Counted from the stretch's first letter, positions 1 through 15,456 are shown. The stretch is 64,000 nt of DNA from Rhabdophis nuchalis (GCA_039707465.1 CM077643.1:381161919-381225918), one strand, 5' to 3'. Program-made: numbers and translations. The notes: a model not told the origin generated them from the sequence alone.

Positions 1-232
1 TGTGAATCTAAATATTACAGTGAGTGATAGGATGGGTCAATATGCCTCTACTGCAATTGCTTTGCATTATCATTTCTACATTGCTGCAATTTAATGTCTC
101 TTCTCTGACCTTGAATGACCATCCTGATTCTGGATTGCCATTTCATTTTGCTTCCCTATGAGTCTGACAGACTGCACAGATGATTGTTTAAGGTTTGCTA
201 GACTTTAATATATCTTTCCTTAAATTTTGCAG

Positions 233-3200
233 ACTGAAGGATCTCTTCTATCGCTCCAGCAACCTGCAATATTTCAAAAGGCTGATTCAGATCCCACAGC
301 TGCCTGAGGTGAAGATCCATGACTTTCTGTGAATGTCATCCATAGAGTTGCTATTCTCACTTTTGTTCAAAACATTTATGCTGAGGCTGATTCAGCTATG
401 ACTTAAGGAAACTGTACGTCATAACTGAACTATCAATAATCAATCAATAATTTAATTTGTTGACCGCTCCCTCTCCCCAAAGGGACTCGGAGCGGTGCAC
501 AGGGCAAATAAAACAATAAATACATATACACATAATAAAAACAAATTAAATATATCCCTGCGCTAAAAATTACCAATTAAAATACTAAAATCCCTATCTA
601 AAATTATTGACAATCCCATAGACGAGAGACTACCCTAGGCCGGCCAAGCAGAACAGATATGTTTTTAATTTTAGACGGAAGGAGCGGAGGTCCGTAGTTG
701 TTCTAATGTCGGGGGGAAGGTCGTTCCAGAGGGCTGGGCCCGCCACAGAGAGAGCCCTTCCCCTGGGCGTCGCCCGCTGACAAAGTCTAGTGGACGGCAC
801 CCGGAGAAGTCCCTCTCTGTGGGAGCGAATTGGCCGTGTGGATGTATGAGGCAGGATCCGATCCTGCAAATAGCTAGGTCCCGAGCCATGGAGCGCTTTG
901 AAGATGATAACTAAAACCTTGAAGCGCACCCGGAAGACGACAGGCAGCCAGTGCAGCTCGCGCAAGAGCGGTGTTACATGGGTAAACCTTGCGGTTCCCA
1001 TAATTGCTCGCGCGGCTGCATTCTGGACTAGCTGAAGTCTCCGAGTGCACCTCAAGGGGAGCCCCATGTTACAATTGTAAGGGGAGTTACAATAGTCCAG
1101 TCGGGATGTCACGAGAGCATGAGTGACTGTGCGAAGGGCGTCCCGATCCAATAGGGGGCGCAACTGGCGAACCAGGCGAACTATGACAGTTAGATGTATG
1201 AATAACAGAATAAAAGGGACCTTGGAGGTTTTCTAGTTCAATCCCCTGCTCAAGCAGGAGACCCTATACCATCATAGACAAATGGCTGTCCCAATTTCTT
1301 CTTAAAAACCTCTAGTAATTGAGCTCCTACAATTGCTGAAGGCCAGCCATTCCACTGGTTAATTGTTCTCACTGTCAGGAAATTTCTCCTTAGTTTAAGG
1401 AGTTCTTAGTTTTCCTTTTGTTCCTTCCTGTGGCTAATAATAATAATAAATAATAATAATATTTTATTTTTATATACCGCGTCCTCTCCCCAAGGGGACT
1501 CGGAGCGGTGTACAGGGAAAAATTAAAACACATAAAAAATATATACAGGAATAAATGCAGGAATGTTGCAGTAGAACTTAAATGCAAGTGAGGTTGCTGT
1601 CTAGATATAATTTGTAATCCACAGATGTATTAAAAATGACAGGTGGTTAAAAGATGAACAGTAAAATCTCAGCTGAAAAGAAAAAAATAGTATCAACTGA
1701 AAGTAAAAAAAATGAAATATTACCTTGTATTTAGTGTAAAAAAATTATAGAAAATTAGTAATTTGCAATAATAGTGAAGAGGTTCTTTCCTGTACAGCCT
1801 GCATAGTTTGTAATCCACAGAAGAAAGTGGAGTGATAATTGCAGATAAATAGAATCTGCAGTGTCTTATTGTAGTTTAGGGCACAGTTTAACAATCTTCA
1901 TAAATCAGTTTATAACATAAATTGCTGTCTTGCTTTGTAGTTAGTGTATAATTTAAGCAGACCCTTGTAGAGTAAACAAAATTTTGAATAAATGATCATT
2001 CCGTTTTCTCAGGATCATTCAATATGTATATAAAATTCATATTCAGGCTGTTCAGGATTATTTAATTCATATAAAATACAGTTCAGAGATAATAATCCTT
2101 ATAGATCCTTATAAATATGCAGCACTTGTGGTTGGAGAGAAAAAAATCACCTCTGCAAATATATTTGCACCTAATTCATTTGCAATTATATCTTTGAAAG
2201 TATGCACAGTTAATGGTAAAAAGAACTATCCAGTTAATATTGAAGAATTAAAAAGAATACTGTTTATATAGAGAAAAGAAGAGATAATAAATGCTGTGAT
2301 TTGTCTCCTCCCTCTCTCTCTTCAGCATGACCAAGGGGAGGGCTCCTCTCTTCCCACAGAGTGTTGACAGCCACACTGCTCAGCTGAACGCCCCAGAGTA
2401 AAATTTTACATCTAAGTAAAACTTTGTTTCCCACAAACATCTTCTCTTCTCTCCAAGCCATGTCTTTTCTCTAATCACTCATTTTCCTGTAGGTGCAATT
2501 CTAGGCTTGCTTGAGGTGTTTTTTAGGCTTTTGAAGAGATTATTTCTGGTTATCCGTGGGGGGAGAGATTGTTACACCTCTGCTCCCCATGCCAAGTAGT
2601 CCTTGGAATGCCAAAATGAGCAATGAGCAGTAACCTTGGGCACTACAGTACTGACTTACTATATATGCGCTAATCTTCTTTAAATGCAACAGTTCTGTAT
2701 CATTCTTCATTCCATTCACTAGAATCCCCCCAACTTTCTGCGGGCCTCAGCACTCTCTGAACACATCAGCCCCGTGGTTGTCATCCCATTGGAAGCTTCA
2801 TCCCCAGACAGCGAACCCATCATGGATCTTGTTGAGATGGAAACTTCCTCACAGCAGGTGAGCGGAAAGGCAGAGTTCCTTTGAAGGATAGAAAATCCAG
2901 GCCATCCCAAGAAAAAGTGGTATTTGTTCTGGCTCTAATGATGTGAAATAGTATTTCAGTTCAGCAAACTTTGTCATTTTTCAGCCTTTGCCTGTCTTGT
3001 TAGAGATGTTGAAGAGTTGGAAAATCAGTGCTAAGACTTTTTTTCTAGGCTTTTCTGCTTGGGGTAATTGATGGAAAGCTGTTTTCTATGAAATAGAAAG
3101 ATCTGACTACTCTCTCAAGAAATTGGGGGGAAGCAGAGTAGAGATGTCAAATGGATTTGAATGGTTTTCCTGGTGTCAAAATAATGGGGAGATTATCTTG

Positions 3201-3521
3201 CATATCCCTGATTTAGAAACAATGCCTGCTCTCCATTAGCTGTAAATTGAGCTCCTACATATGCTTGAGTATCAATAATTGTTGTTCCCTTCCTTTCTTT
3301 CTGATTAGTCACTCTACTGAAAATTCCCTGATTTAAGTCAAGGCCCTCTTTCCTTGAGTTGGGATGGTGTGCAAGACAAGTTTATCTTTTCATGAAACTA
3401 ACTGCTTCCATCTTATCTTTCAGAGTCTCCCTGACAATAAGTTTGATGACATCTTTGGCAGTTCTTTCAGCAACGATCCCTTTAACTTTAACAGCCAGAA
3501 TGGGATGACCAAGGATGACAA
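233..3521 (+). CDS. HIP1: HIP1 exons: end of ANTH domain and clathrin/AP-2 binding linker
   Basis: Three exons (233-308, 2723-2857, 3424-3521). The first ends in QIPQLPE; the second encodes the NPPNFLRASALSEHISPVVV stretch; the third encodes DNKFDDIFGSSFSNDPFNF, with FDDIF and DPF motifs typical of AP-2 alpha-ear binding. Where human HIP1 has the clathrin-box-like LMDMD, this protein reads IMDLVEME, so clathrin binding may use a shifted motif (inference). The third exon ends in phase 2 and joins exon 4817-4889 to restore a Lys codon. Confidence 0.93.
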
Positions 3522-6500
3522 GTGAGTGATTATTCATTTCTTACTATGCCCTTTATTGATTTAGAAAGAAACTTTACCTTCATTATTGCTGAAAAGATAC
3601 TTTTCTCATATACAGAGTGCAATGAAACACGAAAAATAGCTTACCAGGAAGCATCTTCATAATCCATGCTTTATGTATGGGACAGTAACAATTGCAAAAC
3701 CTCCTTTTGGGATGGGAGTCGAGTAATTTCTAAATGTAATTGCACATACGTTCCCTGCTCCTCTCTGAGCATACGAAAGTGGAATATGTTTCTAAAATGC
3801 AAACTAGTAACATAGAAATTTGTTTTGTTTTTAAATTTATGTTTTCTTGCTTCAGAATGTGGATTTTTTTTCTTCTGCACAGTATTCCTGGCACTGGCTA
3901 TGCTCTAAATCTCCCACACAAATTGCATTGTGGTTGAAATAATAGTAGGGCAGCCAAGCAGCTGTAAACCTTATTGCCTTTGGTAGAGAACTTAATGTGT
4001 TTATTTTGAAGCATCAAGAACCTCTTCTTAAAATATGGTGGTGTAGTGGTTAGAAAGCAGTACTGCAGGTTACGTCTACTGACTGCCTGTTGCCAGCAGT
4101 TCAGTTCAGATCTCACCGGCTCAAGGTTGACTCAGCCTTCCATCCTTCTGAGGTCTGTGAAATGAGGACCCAGCTCCGATCTGCGGGATCGGATCCTGCC
4201 TCATACATCCTCACGGCCGATTCGCTCCCACAGAGAGGGACTTCTCCGGGTGCCGTCCACTAGGCTATGCCAGCGGGCGACGCCCAGGGGAAGGGCCTTC
4301 TCTGTGGTGGGCCCGGCCCTCTGGAATGACCTTCCCCCCGATATCAGAACAACTACGGACCTCCGCTCCTTCCGTCAAAAACTTAAAACACACTTTTTCT
4401 GCTTGGCCGGCCTTGGTTAGTCTCCGTCTAATAGGGTGATAGGGATTTTAGATAATATATATTTGGGGATTTTAGCGCAGGGATAATCTAGTTTAATCTG
4501 TTTTTATTTTCTATTTATGTATTTTTATAGTTATTTTAATTTCCCTGTGCACCGCTCCGAGTCCCCCAGGGGAGAGGATGCGGTATATAAATAAAAATTA
4601 TTATTATTATTATTATTGATGGGGGCAATATGCTGATTCTGTAAACTGCTTAGAAAGGTCTGTAAAGTACTACGAAGTGGTATACAAGTCTAAGTGCTAT
4701 TGCTATTAATCCAGCTCCTTTTTTCATCTGCCTGTGGTCATGAAACTTTGCTTTCCTCCCATCCAATTTAAAAATATTTATATCCAAATTGCACAAGTGT
4801 TTCTCCCTCCTTCCAGGGACAGGTTAATTGAACAGCTGCACAGAGAAATCGATGCCCTTAAGGATGAGCTCAAGAACTTCAAAGCTGAGGTAAATTTAAA
4901 GTCTATTACTACAGGGATGTTTTTTCTAAGCCCAAATACAGAAACTCACATTTGCTTTGGACTCTAGTCGGGAGATGAAAGTGTAGGAAAACCAGAAAAA
5001 CACAAAATCCCAGGAGATACAGAAAAGAGGGATCTGCTATCCTTTGCTTTAATATCCAGAAAGAAGTCATGAAGCATTCCAGAAATGCAAAATGCTACTT
5101 AAGGTAGAATTGAAGATAGACTTTCATTTTTGCTGTCATAACAGCAATCAGAAGCAAGGGCCAGGTATTTCCTTTTAACCTTCTCTGCTCTGAATTACAT
5201 TAGACCAGGATGAATTGATCCATAGGTATGCAGGCTAAGAATATATTTATTATCACTTAAAGCACCATTGATAGCCCACTTGTAGGCTGCTAGGATGTTA
5301 AGACCTCCCTCACAGACCATTGTTCCAAAGCAGTAACCAGAAATATTTATAGCATTTGCCTTTTTCTATTTGTCTGCGCTGCTAACCTTTCTACAACCAA
5401 GTTTTAGAGTGGCACTTTTTAAAAACTGATGGTGGCAGAGTCCAAAGTCAAGGACCAAGCTTCAACTTGATATCCAGTCTTGATTTATTTGTTGTGGTGT
5501 GTGCTTAACTCTGCATAGCCAGAATAGTGTAATTGCTTCAATACCAGTGAGGTTTTCTCAGTGATCTTTCTGTTTCACCCTCTCTTTAAACATGGTACCT
5601 GCAGAGTCACCGCCTGGTGATGCAGCTGAAGGGACGTATCAGTGAGCTGGAAGCTGAGCTGGAAGAGCAGAAGCACCTAAAGCAGCAGGCACTGGATGAG
5701 AGTGACTTCTTGCACACAGAGCTGGATGAATGGAAAAAGAGGCACGAGGACACAGAGAAAGCCCAGCGAAGCCTGACAGAGATTGAGAGTAAGCAATGAA
5801 AAGAATTTGACAAACTGGGGCCTTTTTTTCATCAGAGACAGAAAGACTGCAGTTTAGGCATCATTCACAAATTGCAGATAAGTGGCCCCTTCACCAGAAC
5901 AGTCATTTTACTAGAAAGCAGTCAAATTTAGTTTCCTATAGAAGCCACATAGACCGTGATAGCAAACCGATACATATTTTGGCTCTAATTTTATGGAACA
6001 TTGCAGAATGTACTAGAGTAGGCAGACTAATAATCTGTCAGCCTCCTTAACAAATATTGTAATAAGCTGATTCACTCTGGCTGCCTGGCCTCAGTTTATA
6101 GAAGCAGGACTTGCATTTGGATTGAAAATCCCATAATAACCACCCAGAGAAGAGTTTAATCAGTCCCCCAGATTTCTTTGGGCTCTCTAGATGTGGCACT
6201 CCAAACTGTTCTAAGGCAGGGCTTCAGTTTCAGAATTGATCTCCCAGTTTAGAATTGGAGCATGTGAGAGAGGAGGATTATTCAGATATTCCTTTGGCAG
6301 AGGGGCTGAAGGAAAAAGGGCCCAGTCCTCCCTAGTTTTGGGCTGACGGGAGAGCTGCACTGGAGGGAGGTGGTTGGCTCAGCTTGTTTTATGAAGTGAT
6401 CCTCTCTCCCTCCCTCCTTCCTTTCAGTCACAGGCCAGGTCCTGTCTGTTTCTGTTATAGGGAAAGCACAAACCACAGAGCAACGCTATGTGAAGCTAAA

Positions 6501-9500
6501 GGAAAAGTACAGTGAGCTGGTGCAGAATCATGCGGACCTCCTGCGCAAGGTAATGCTATCTTACTTCCCTCCATTGTTCAATGCTAAGAGAAAACTAGGG
6601 GTCATCTTGCCTGGCTCTGCACGTTGAAATAGGATTATTCACTGATTGCAAAGCAAAAAGCCTTTGGAATGAGTTAAGGCTAAACCCTTATTAACAGTTG
6701 ACATACTGGCACAAGAGATTTGAGTCTGTCTGGGTCAGCTATGTGCTTCTTTGCCATCCTCTGTAGAAATATACACAAAATCATATATTTTTCATTCACT
6801 TAGACAACCAGTTACAGTTTTAATTACATCTCTTCAAGGTAGTCTAGAAAAGTAACAGTCAGGCAAAGATGGAAAGAGGGAGGAATATATTTTTCAACTG
6901 GGCTAAATAAAATTATTTAGTGTGCCTGCCATTTGGAATAGATCTGCAAAATTTTCCAAGTGTTAATCAGAAATTAAAAGGACTCAAGAAAAAGCTCTGT
7001 TGAATTCTCCAGGAATCTTCAGCATAACACATGTGCTCCAGCCAGAAGAGTTGCTAGAATTCCAAAAAAAAAGAAAGAAAACCTTTTACTTGAGGAGGCA
7101 AGGGGAAATTTATTTGTTTTCTGCCTTTATTATTTTTATAAATATCTCAAGCAATGGGCATGCGTAATACTCCTATTTTTCTCATAACAACAAACCTGTG
7201 AGGTTGGTTGAATTAAGAGGGAATGATGGGACCAAAGTCATCCAGCTGGCTGATACCTAGGCAGGCCTATAACTGATAGTATCCCAGTTTCTAACCTGAT
7301 GCCTTAACTACTAGACCAAACTGGACACTCCCTTCAGTGTCCCATAAAGTAGGAGGATTCATAGGACAATGATGGCCAGTGGCTAAAACCTCCCTTTTGT
7401 CCCCCTTGCCTTCCTGTTCTGTCCTTTAGAATGCTGAAGTCACCAAACAGGTGACTGTGGCAAGACAGGTCCAAAGTGACACAGAGCGTGACAAGAAAGA
7501 GCTTGAGGACTCCTTTCAGCGGTTGAGTGAGCAAGCCCAGAGAAAGGTAAGGAGATGCCAAGAGAAGTTGCAGGACCGTCATTTTCATTGGAAGAGAAAT
7601 GAAATTTAGGATGACAGTGGTAGGAATATCAGAAAATGGTAGAGGGAGCTGTTTGAGAAGAGCACACAATCATTTTTTTGATGCTCCTATCATTTTCTCT
7701 GTAGACACAGGAACAGGCAGAGATCTTGGAAACATTGAAGAGAGAGCTCATTGCCAACAAACAGGAGCTTCAATGTCTCCAGAGCACTGTTGATTCCACT
7801 GCACAGGTGGGTCTTTCCTTACCCTTCTGTGATAAGTATAGCCGTAAAAGAACAGGAACCCATCAACCATCTGAAGAATAGAAATGAGCAGGAACAAAAA
7901 CCAGAGGCACGTGGAATGAAATAGAAAATCAGATCACTCAGTTGGAGAGAGAGGACCAAACGCAAATAGCCAGTGGCATCGTTGGAGATAAATAGGGTTA
8001 TGGCTACCATTTCGTATGTTTTCTTTGGAACTGGTATATACTCAAAGGGAAAAGAAGATTCCACTTCTCCTCCACTCTCTTCCTTTGCCTATCTAGTCTG
8101 AAGAAGAGCACACCACTCATCTGGCTGTCCTGAAGCAAGAGAAAGACATTCTCACGGAGACCATGGCTCAGCGTGATCAGCAGATGGCAGCTTTGGAAGC
8201 TGAAGTACAGCAGTTAAAGGCTACACTTGAAAAGGAAAAGGAATACAGCAGTAAGACAATTCAGGAGTTGCAGAACCGCTTGGGGGAAACAGTAAGTTGT
8301 CTGCGATTACATGGATAGTATGTTACTGGAAGAACCAGCTTTCCTTCAAACCATGGAAGATCTGAAATGTTCTCACCCTCTTCTCAGTTGGAATTTTAGG
8401 TTCTTTCCAGACCCAGGAGAGAAGATGGTCACCAATGTTCTCTTCAACATTCTAACCTTTCAATGATTTTTTCTGACTAATTGAGCCTTAGTCTTGAAAT
8501 GCACCAATATTTTAGTCCTGTTTTAGTCCTGTTTGTGAAGTGAGTGGAATGTGCATTCCATTTCATATAATTTTACATGCAATTGTATAATTTAATCTCT
8601 TCTATGAGCCTCACCAACCATAGTCCATTAAATTTGCAAACCGTCCCAACGGACGATACACATGGTTCACTGATACTTTGCATCACTGTGTCTCTTCATT
8701 TGCTCTTAGGAAGGCAACACACAGGCTCTTCAGCAGGAGCTCCTGGACAAACAGTTTGTGCTCCTTCAGTGTGCTGTGAAAGAGGCTGAACAGATAGTAC
8801 AGGATGCTCTCAATCAACTCGAAGACCCCACTCATATCAGTAGCACAAGCTTTGCAGGTTAGCAGGCAGGGTTAAATGACGTGTAGAGCCGGTTGCTGTT
8901 TCCTTCATTACTAAATGTCTGGTTTTTAATTTAAAAATTGATATAGTTGTGTATATATATCAAATCAAATTGTGCTTCAAGTTGTACTTCTTAGAAGAGC
9001 TTATGTAATGTACACTTTTGTTGTTGCATAGATTACCTTTTATCAAGGACCCGTGCAGCATCTGAATGTGTGGAGCGACTACAGGAAGCATGCAGCCAAT
9101 ACCTTTCTGACCAGTCAGGTGAGACATTCATAACTACACCAGTTGAACAGCCAGTGTACACATCAAGCATGCAGATGGAAAGCCCTAACAACATACACAA
9201 TTAATGCATTCCTGAATTTCTGGACTCTTTTGTCTGTAATATTTTGAAAATGGAAAATGGAAAAAAACATATATCACCGTATCATTCATGTGGCATTAAA
9301 AAGCCTAGCTGAGCCTAAGTGGAATTCATGTTTCCATTTTGTTTCAAAAGGTTCAGGGTTTTGTAACATTCCCTTAATTCGTGCGCTCTCTTTTTTTGCA
9401 CCTAGATGTGAGCACTTTGTTATCATGTGTGCCTCTTTTTGCTCACCTGATTGGTGATGCCATTCTGCAGGCTAGTGCCACATCGCACATGGCCCCCATG

Positions 9501-12500
9501 GAATCCGCTGATTGTGAGTATTCATGGCAGAGGGCCTGATTATTGAAGGGGTCACTTGTCTTCCATTGTTTCTTACAGGCTTGTAAAACTCAGTAGAATT
9601 GGCATGCTTCAGGTTTTTCCATTAAGCGGTGTTGCCTGATAGAACCTGAAAGACATGCCTTCTCTGTCACAGCACCTGCCTTCTGGAACATCTCCTTTGA
9701 GAAACAACTGGTCTCCACCCTGGCCATGTTCAAAAGAACTCAGAAAACATGGCTTCTTTCTTAGGCCTTGAGTGGTGGGTCCTGTGTGTTCTATTGTTTT
9801 TGAATGGATGTTCTTCCAGATGTGTTTTTAATTATATATCGTAAATGATTTACTGTATGCTAGCCAGAGTCGTTGTAGACTGGGAAGAGACAGACACACT
9901 TGGTGATTGCATGCTTACGTGCATACACGTAGATACACACATATCCATATCTATGTATATCGGGGGGAGAGAGATATAACCATCTTGTAGGTCATACCAG
10001 TGAGAATAATCCTTTCCTTGCATGCTTCCAGTGCTGTTGGAGACCAGCAAGCAATGTGGGAATGAGACCTTGCACTACCTGGGAATGCTGAAAGATAAAG
10101 CTACCTTGGGAAGTGCTGATTGCGCTGCTGTCAGGAATTGTCTCAACCAGATCACTTCAATTGGACAGGTGGGATACCCCGTGGCATAAGGAAGAATGAG
10201 AAGCAGGATTCCTTGTCTGATCCAGGGGCAGCTATCCAGATCAGTGAGCCTCTGATCAGTATCATCCACTGAAGAGAAATCTCTCTCTTTGGGGAGTTTT
10301 GAGCTCCCCTTTTGCTACAGAGGAAGATTCATGTGAAAACAGGAGGAGCAGGAGGATCAATTTGTGCATTTTCTTTCAATCTGCAGGATCTGCGGCCCAA
10401 AGGCCTGGATATTGAGGAAGAGAAACTGGGTGATCTGGTCGATGAAGAGATGGCAGCAACGGCGGCAGCCGTTGAGATAGCAGCTGCCAGGATTGAGGTG
10501 AGAAGCAGCAATGTTAGATTCTCACTCTGCCCCACACCCTTATGTGAAATTACTTTAGAAAGAGAATTTTTAGATTGAGAAATTAGAGTTTATTTGCAGT
10601 TCCATGTCCTGGAAGAATGGGTTAAGGTTTCAATGGAAATGGTTTTCCATTGTTTGAGATATTGGATGTGTTAATCTGAACTCTGACCCTCCCCTCCCCC
10701 TTGTTAAAACAGGAGATGCTGAACAAATCACGAGCAGGGGACAGAGGAGTCAAGTTTGAGGTCAATGAGAGGTTGGTATTAAAGACTGGCACTGATACCT
10801 TCAGATACTAGGTACCTCTTGCAGCTTATAAAGAAGTTTGAACCTGGTGAGTTTAAATGCTGGGGAAATTATGGGGGGGAGGGAGAATGGCAATATCTGC
10901 CATGCAATTCCCCCCCACCCCCTCATGGCATCGACAGCATTTGAAAACTAGACTGAATTGCTTTGTCCATTTAGCATCATTTATTCCTGTGCTTGTATAA
11001 TGGATTGCAGACCCACATGTGCCCTTGCAGCCTCCTTCTCATATTAGCATTGGGACACCAAGGCAATGTCAAACAAATGACAGCTGTGTGTGTCTCCTTC
11101 TCCAAACTCTAGCAGCTTTGAATCTCTATCAGAATGGGAGAGAAGGACTAATGCAGACTTCCCTTAGGTTAAAGCAGAGACTTTTTAAAACATCACTGAC
11201 TCATTTCCCACCCACATACACACAGCTTTACCAATTGCATTTTTTAGGATACAAAGTTCTAGAAGGGAAAGAGAAGCCTCCCGCAGTCACTCTAATTGAA
11301 GTATGGAAACTGTGTTAACTGCATTACTAAAGTGATCAAAAAAAGTGCACAAAAACATCAGAAAAATACTTTTGGGGATCCTACAGTGGGATGCCTCTGT
11401 TTGTCTTCTCCTGCTATCATTGGTTTTGTATCTTGCAGGATTTTGGGGTCCTGCACAGACTTAATGCAGGCCATTCAAGTTTTGGTGTTGGCTTCCAAGG
11501 ACCTCCAGCAAGAGATTGTGGAGAGTGGAAGGGTGAGTCTGTACCAGTTTTGTCACAGGGTAACTTTCACTTCCCACCTGCTGGGCTCTACTGTCACCAC
11601 AACATATTTCTATGAAAAAAAGATACCAGCAATTATGGTGGTGCTGATTCATGGAAAGATAGGCATACATACTAATTCTCGCTTAAAGACAGAGCTAATG
11701 AAACCTCCTGCTCTTTGTTCACTTATTAAATCATGTAATAAGATTGGGTGGCAGATTTAAGTGTTTATTAATATTGTAATTTATATTACGTTTTTATCCC
11801 ATCTGTATTTGGTCAACACAAAGTGGCAAACCTACCAAATACTTCTATTTTCCCCACAACAACATCCCTCTGAGGTGGGTGGGGTAGAGAGAAAGTCACT
11901 GGCCCAAAGTACTTGCCTGAGGGAGGGCAGCCTCCTCGTTTCTAGCCCAGCTCCTTAGCCACTAAACTGGTTGGCTCTCTCTATTTCCCTTATAACACTT
12001 AGATGTGATTCCTTTTTTTTCTGCAGGGAGCAGCATCCCCCAAAGAATTCTATGCCAGAAATTCCCGTTGGACAGAGGGCCTGATTTCTGCTTCCAAGGC
12101 TGTAGGCTGGGGAGCAACGGTGATGGTGTAAGTTTCTGCAGCATGGCCCCAGCCAATTGAGGCATTGTCATGTTGCCGCACGAACATCTGTGCAGTGTTG
12201 CTTTGAGTCATGGCTAGAAGAGTTAGAAGAAAAGGATTTACCGTTCATTTGTATTGGTCTCCATAGAGATGCTGCTGACCTTGTAGTTCAAGGGAACGGG
12301 AAATTTGAAGAACTCATGGTTTGTTCGCATGAAATTGCAGCAAGCACAGCTCAGCTTGTTGCTGCTTCAAAGGTAGGCTTTTTCACAGAGCTATCCCTTG
12401 AAATTTGGGGCTAGATGATGTAATTAATGACTATTTATAGTAATGAGATTTTCATAGGTGAGGGAATCCTTTCTTGAACATCAAAGGACTTTTAGCTTAG

Positions 12501-15366
12501 GAGCAAACACTTCCATTAGTATACAATAGTTTCTCTTTTTTTAAAACCTATTGTCCGAAACAAATTGAAGAAGTTTGGTTCTGATGGTTTCTTGGCTTAT
12601 GGTCTTATAACTACATGCCAAACTTTTATGGAGTAGCCTTCCATAACTAGGCATTCTCTAGTTGTGAGGACAGACCTCCAGAACTTCCATTAATGGTTAT
12701 AATGACTGAGACATTCTGGGAGTAGAAACCCACGTGTTCTGGATGTTACCAAAATTGAAGATAATTGTTGAATAAAAACTGTATTAGAGTTTGCTGGAAA
12801 CACAATTTGGGTTCCTTGAAAACATAGAATTTGAAATAGATAGATGAAAAATGAGAAAAATTGGAATGGACAGAAGCATTTTTTTGTTATTTTGTTTTAG
12901 ATAATGATAGTGCCATAATATCACCCCATGTGCTTGTGATTAGTTATTGAGTGTTGTTTTCAGTTCCTCCCTGTCTCACATCTTTGTCTGCGAGAGGTTT
13001 TTTTTAAAATAGGTTTTGAAGTTTAATGCGAAGGCACATATTTTGGAATGTCTATTTTTTATCCCATTTGTACTGTATAAATTGTATTTTCTCACCTGGA
13101 AAGAATTATCTGAATCTCCAATTTGATCTCACAGGTTAAAGCAGACAAAGACAGTGTAAATCTCAGCAAGCTTCAGATTGCCTCTCGAGGAGTCAATCAG
13201 GCAACAGCCAGAGTAGTGGCTTCTACTAAGTCAGGAAAATCACAAATACAGGAGAAAGGTAATTTTCTTCACTGCACAAGTGAGTGACAAAAGTCCCTTT
13301 CCTTCCTTGAGAAGTAATTTTATATGGGTGAGTGGTAACAGATCTCTGGCTAAATAGAATTACTTTTCATATTCATCCAGTGGCTTATGGTCCATTGGCA
13401 CAATTATGCTTGCCAGTTATGTGGCAAGGAACCTCAGCCAATTGAGTGAGGGAAGGGCTGGGGAACTGCACTTTTTAATGAGAATAATAGTGAGATATTC
13501 CCCTACAGATAGCATGGACTTCTCTGACATGACACTAACACAGATCAAACGGCAAGAAATGGACTCTCAGGTAAAGTGGGGAAGTAACAGAGAAGGAAGA
13601 ATGCTTGGCCAATTGGAGAAGAGACAAGATAACAGTATAGGAAGGGATCAGAAAAGAGCCTGGTGCTATGGAAAGTAATATCTTTCCTGCTAGGTCCGAG
13701 TCTTGGAACTGGAGAGCCAACTGCAGAAGGAACGCCAGCGCCTGGGTGAGCTCCGTAAGAAGCATTACGAGCTGGGAGGCGTAGCTGAGGGTTGGGATGA
13801 GAATGGTAAGTAAGATCTGACAGCTGTCTCCCTGGCTGGGTGATTCACAAGTTCATGTATTGAATTTGGGGCTCCAGCAACAAGGGTTCATTTATTGCTT
13901 CAGCCGCAAGCTTTCTTCTCCAGTTGCAATACTTTAGCTTTTTCTTGCAATTCTTATCTCCTCTGGTATTGTGGAAATTAAGAGGAAAAGGAATGTTATC
14001 GGCATTTCTCCCTTAACTCTTTGAACACTTTGGGATGACACAGGGCAGCGATACAGAAGTAATTCATTCCAATCGGAAGCATCTCTTTAATTCCAAGACC
14101 ATAACAAAAGGAGCAAGTTAACAGGCATGGGGACCGAGTCCTTGAACTTGGCCTAGAAACATGGGATGAAACAAAATCAGACCATGGTATCCTCCTGCAC
14201 CGGCTGGAGGGGCTGGGATTGAGAGGCACTGTATTGCAGTGGTTCTCTTCCTACCTCTCTGGCCTCAGGGGTCGGTCCTCTTGCCTCTCCTGTTTGACAT
14301 CTACATGAAGCCGCTGGGTGAGATCATCCGTGGCTTTGGGGTAGAATACCATCAGTAAGCTGATGACACTCAGCTGTACATTTCTACCCCTGGCCACCCC
14401 AAAGATGCCGTGGAAGTGCTGTCTCGGTGTCTGGAGGCCGTGCAGGTCTGGATGGGGAGGAACAAACTCAGACTCAACCCGTTCAAGACCGAGTGGCTGT
14501 GGTTCCCGGCATCTCGATATAGCCAATTAACTCCATCGTTGGCTATCGGGGGCGAGTCATTGGCTCCCGCGGAAAGGGCCCGCAACTTGGGCGTCCTCCT
14601 GGACTCATGGCTGTCCTTAGACGACCATGTGACGGCCGTGGCCAGCGGGGCCTTCTATCAGGTTTACCTGATACGCCAGTTGCGCCCCTTTCTAGATTGA
14701 GATGCCCTACGCACGGTCACTCAAGCCCTCGTTATTTCCCGCCTAGACTACTGCAACGCCCTCTACATGGGGCTCCCCTTGAGGTGCACCCGGAGGCTCC
14801 AGCTAGTGCAGAATGCGGCCGCATGGGGGATTCTGGGAGTAACACGTAACACTTCCTGCGTGAGCTGCACTGGCTGCCTGTGGTCTTCCGGGTGCGCTTC
14901 AAGGTGTTAGTTACCATCTTCAAAGCGCTCCATGGCACGGGTCCTGGTTACTTGAGAGACCGCCTCCTACCACATTCCTCCCTTCGACCTGTCCGCTCCC
15001 ACAGAGTTGGCCTTCTCAGGGTACCGTCAGCCGGTCAATGCTGACTGGCGACTCCCAGGGGACGAGCCTTCTCTGTGGTGGGTCCGACACTCTGGAACGA
15101 CCTTCCCCCCGATATCCGTACCATCACGGACCTACGCCTCTTCCGTCGAATGGTAAAAGCACATTTTTTTCATCTAGCCGGCCTAACATAGATTAGGGAA
15201 TATTTTAATTCGATATTTATTGGTTTTAATTATTTATTCAAATTTTAGCACAGATCTAATAATTTAACTGTTTTTTATATTTTTTGTATATTGTGGGGTT
15301 TTTATCTTTCTGTGCACCGCCCTGAGTCCCTTTTAGGTGAAATAGGGCAGTATATAAATCAAATTA

Positions 15367-15456
<90 letters not shown>

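Noticed and set aside
9850..10050. Minus-strand frame with Cys/His/Met-rich sequence as a small gene
   Set aside because: Overlaps a HIP1 exon edge and low-complexity ATACAC-type repeats; no conserved feature.
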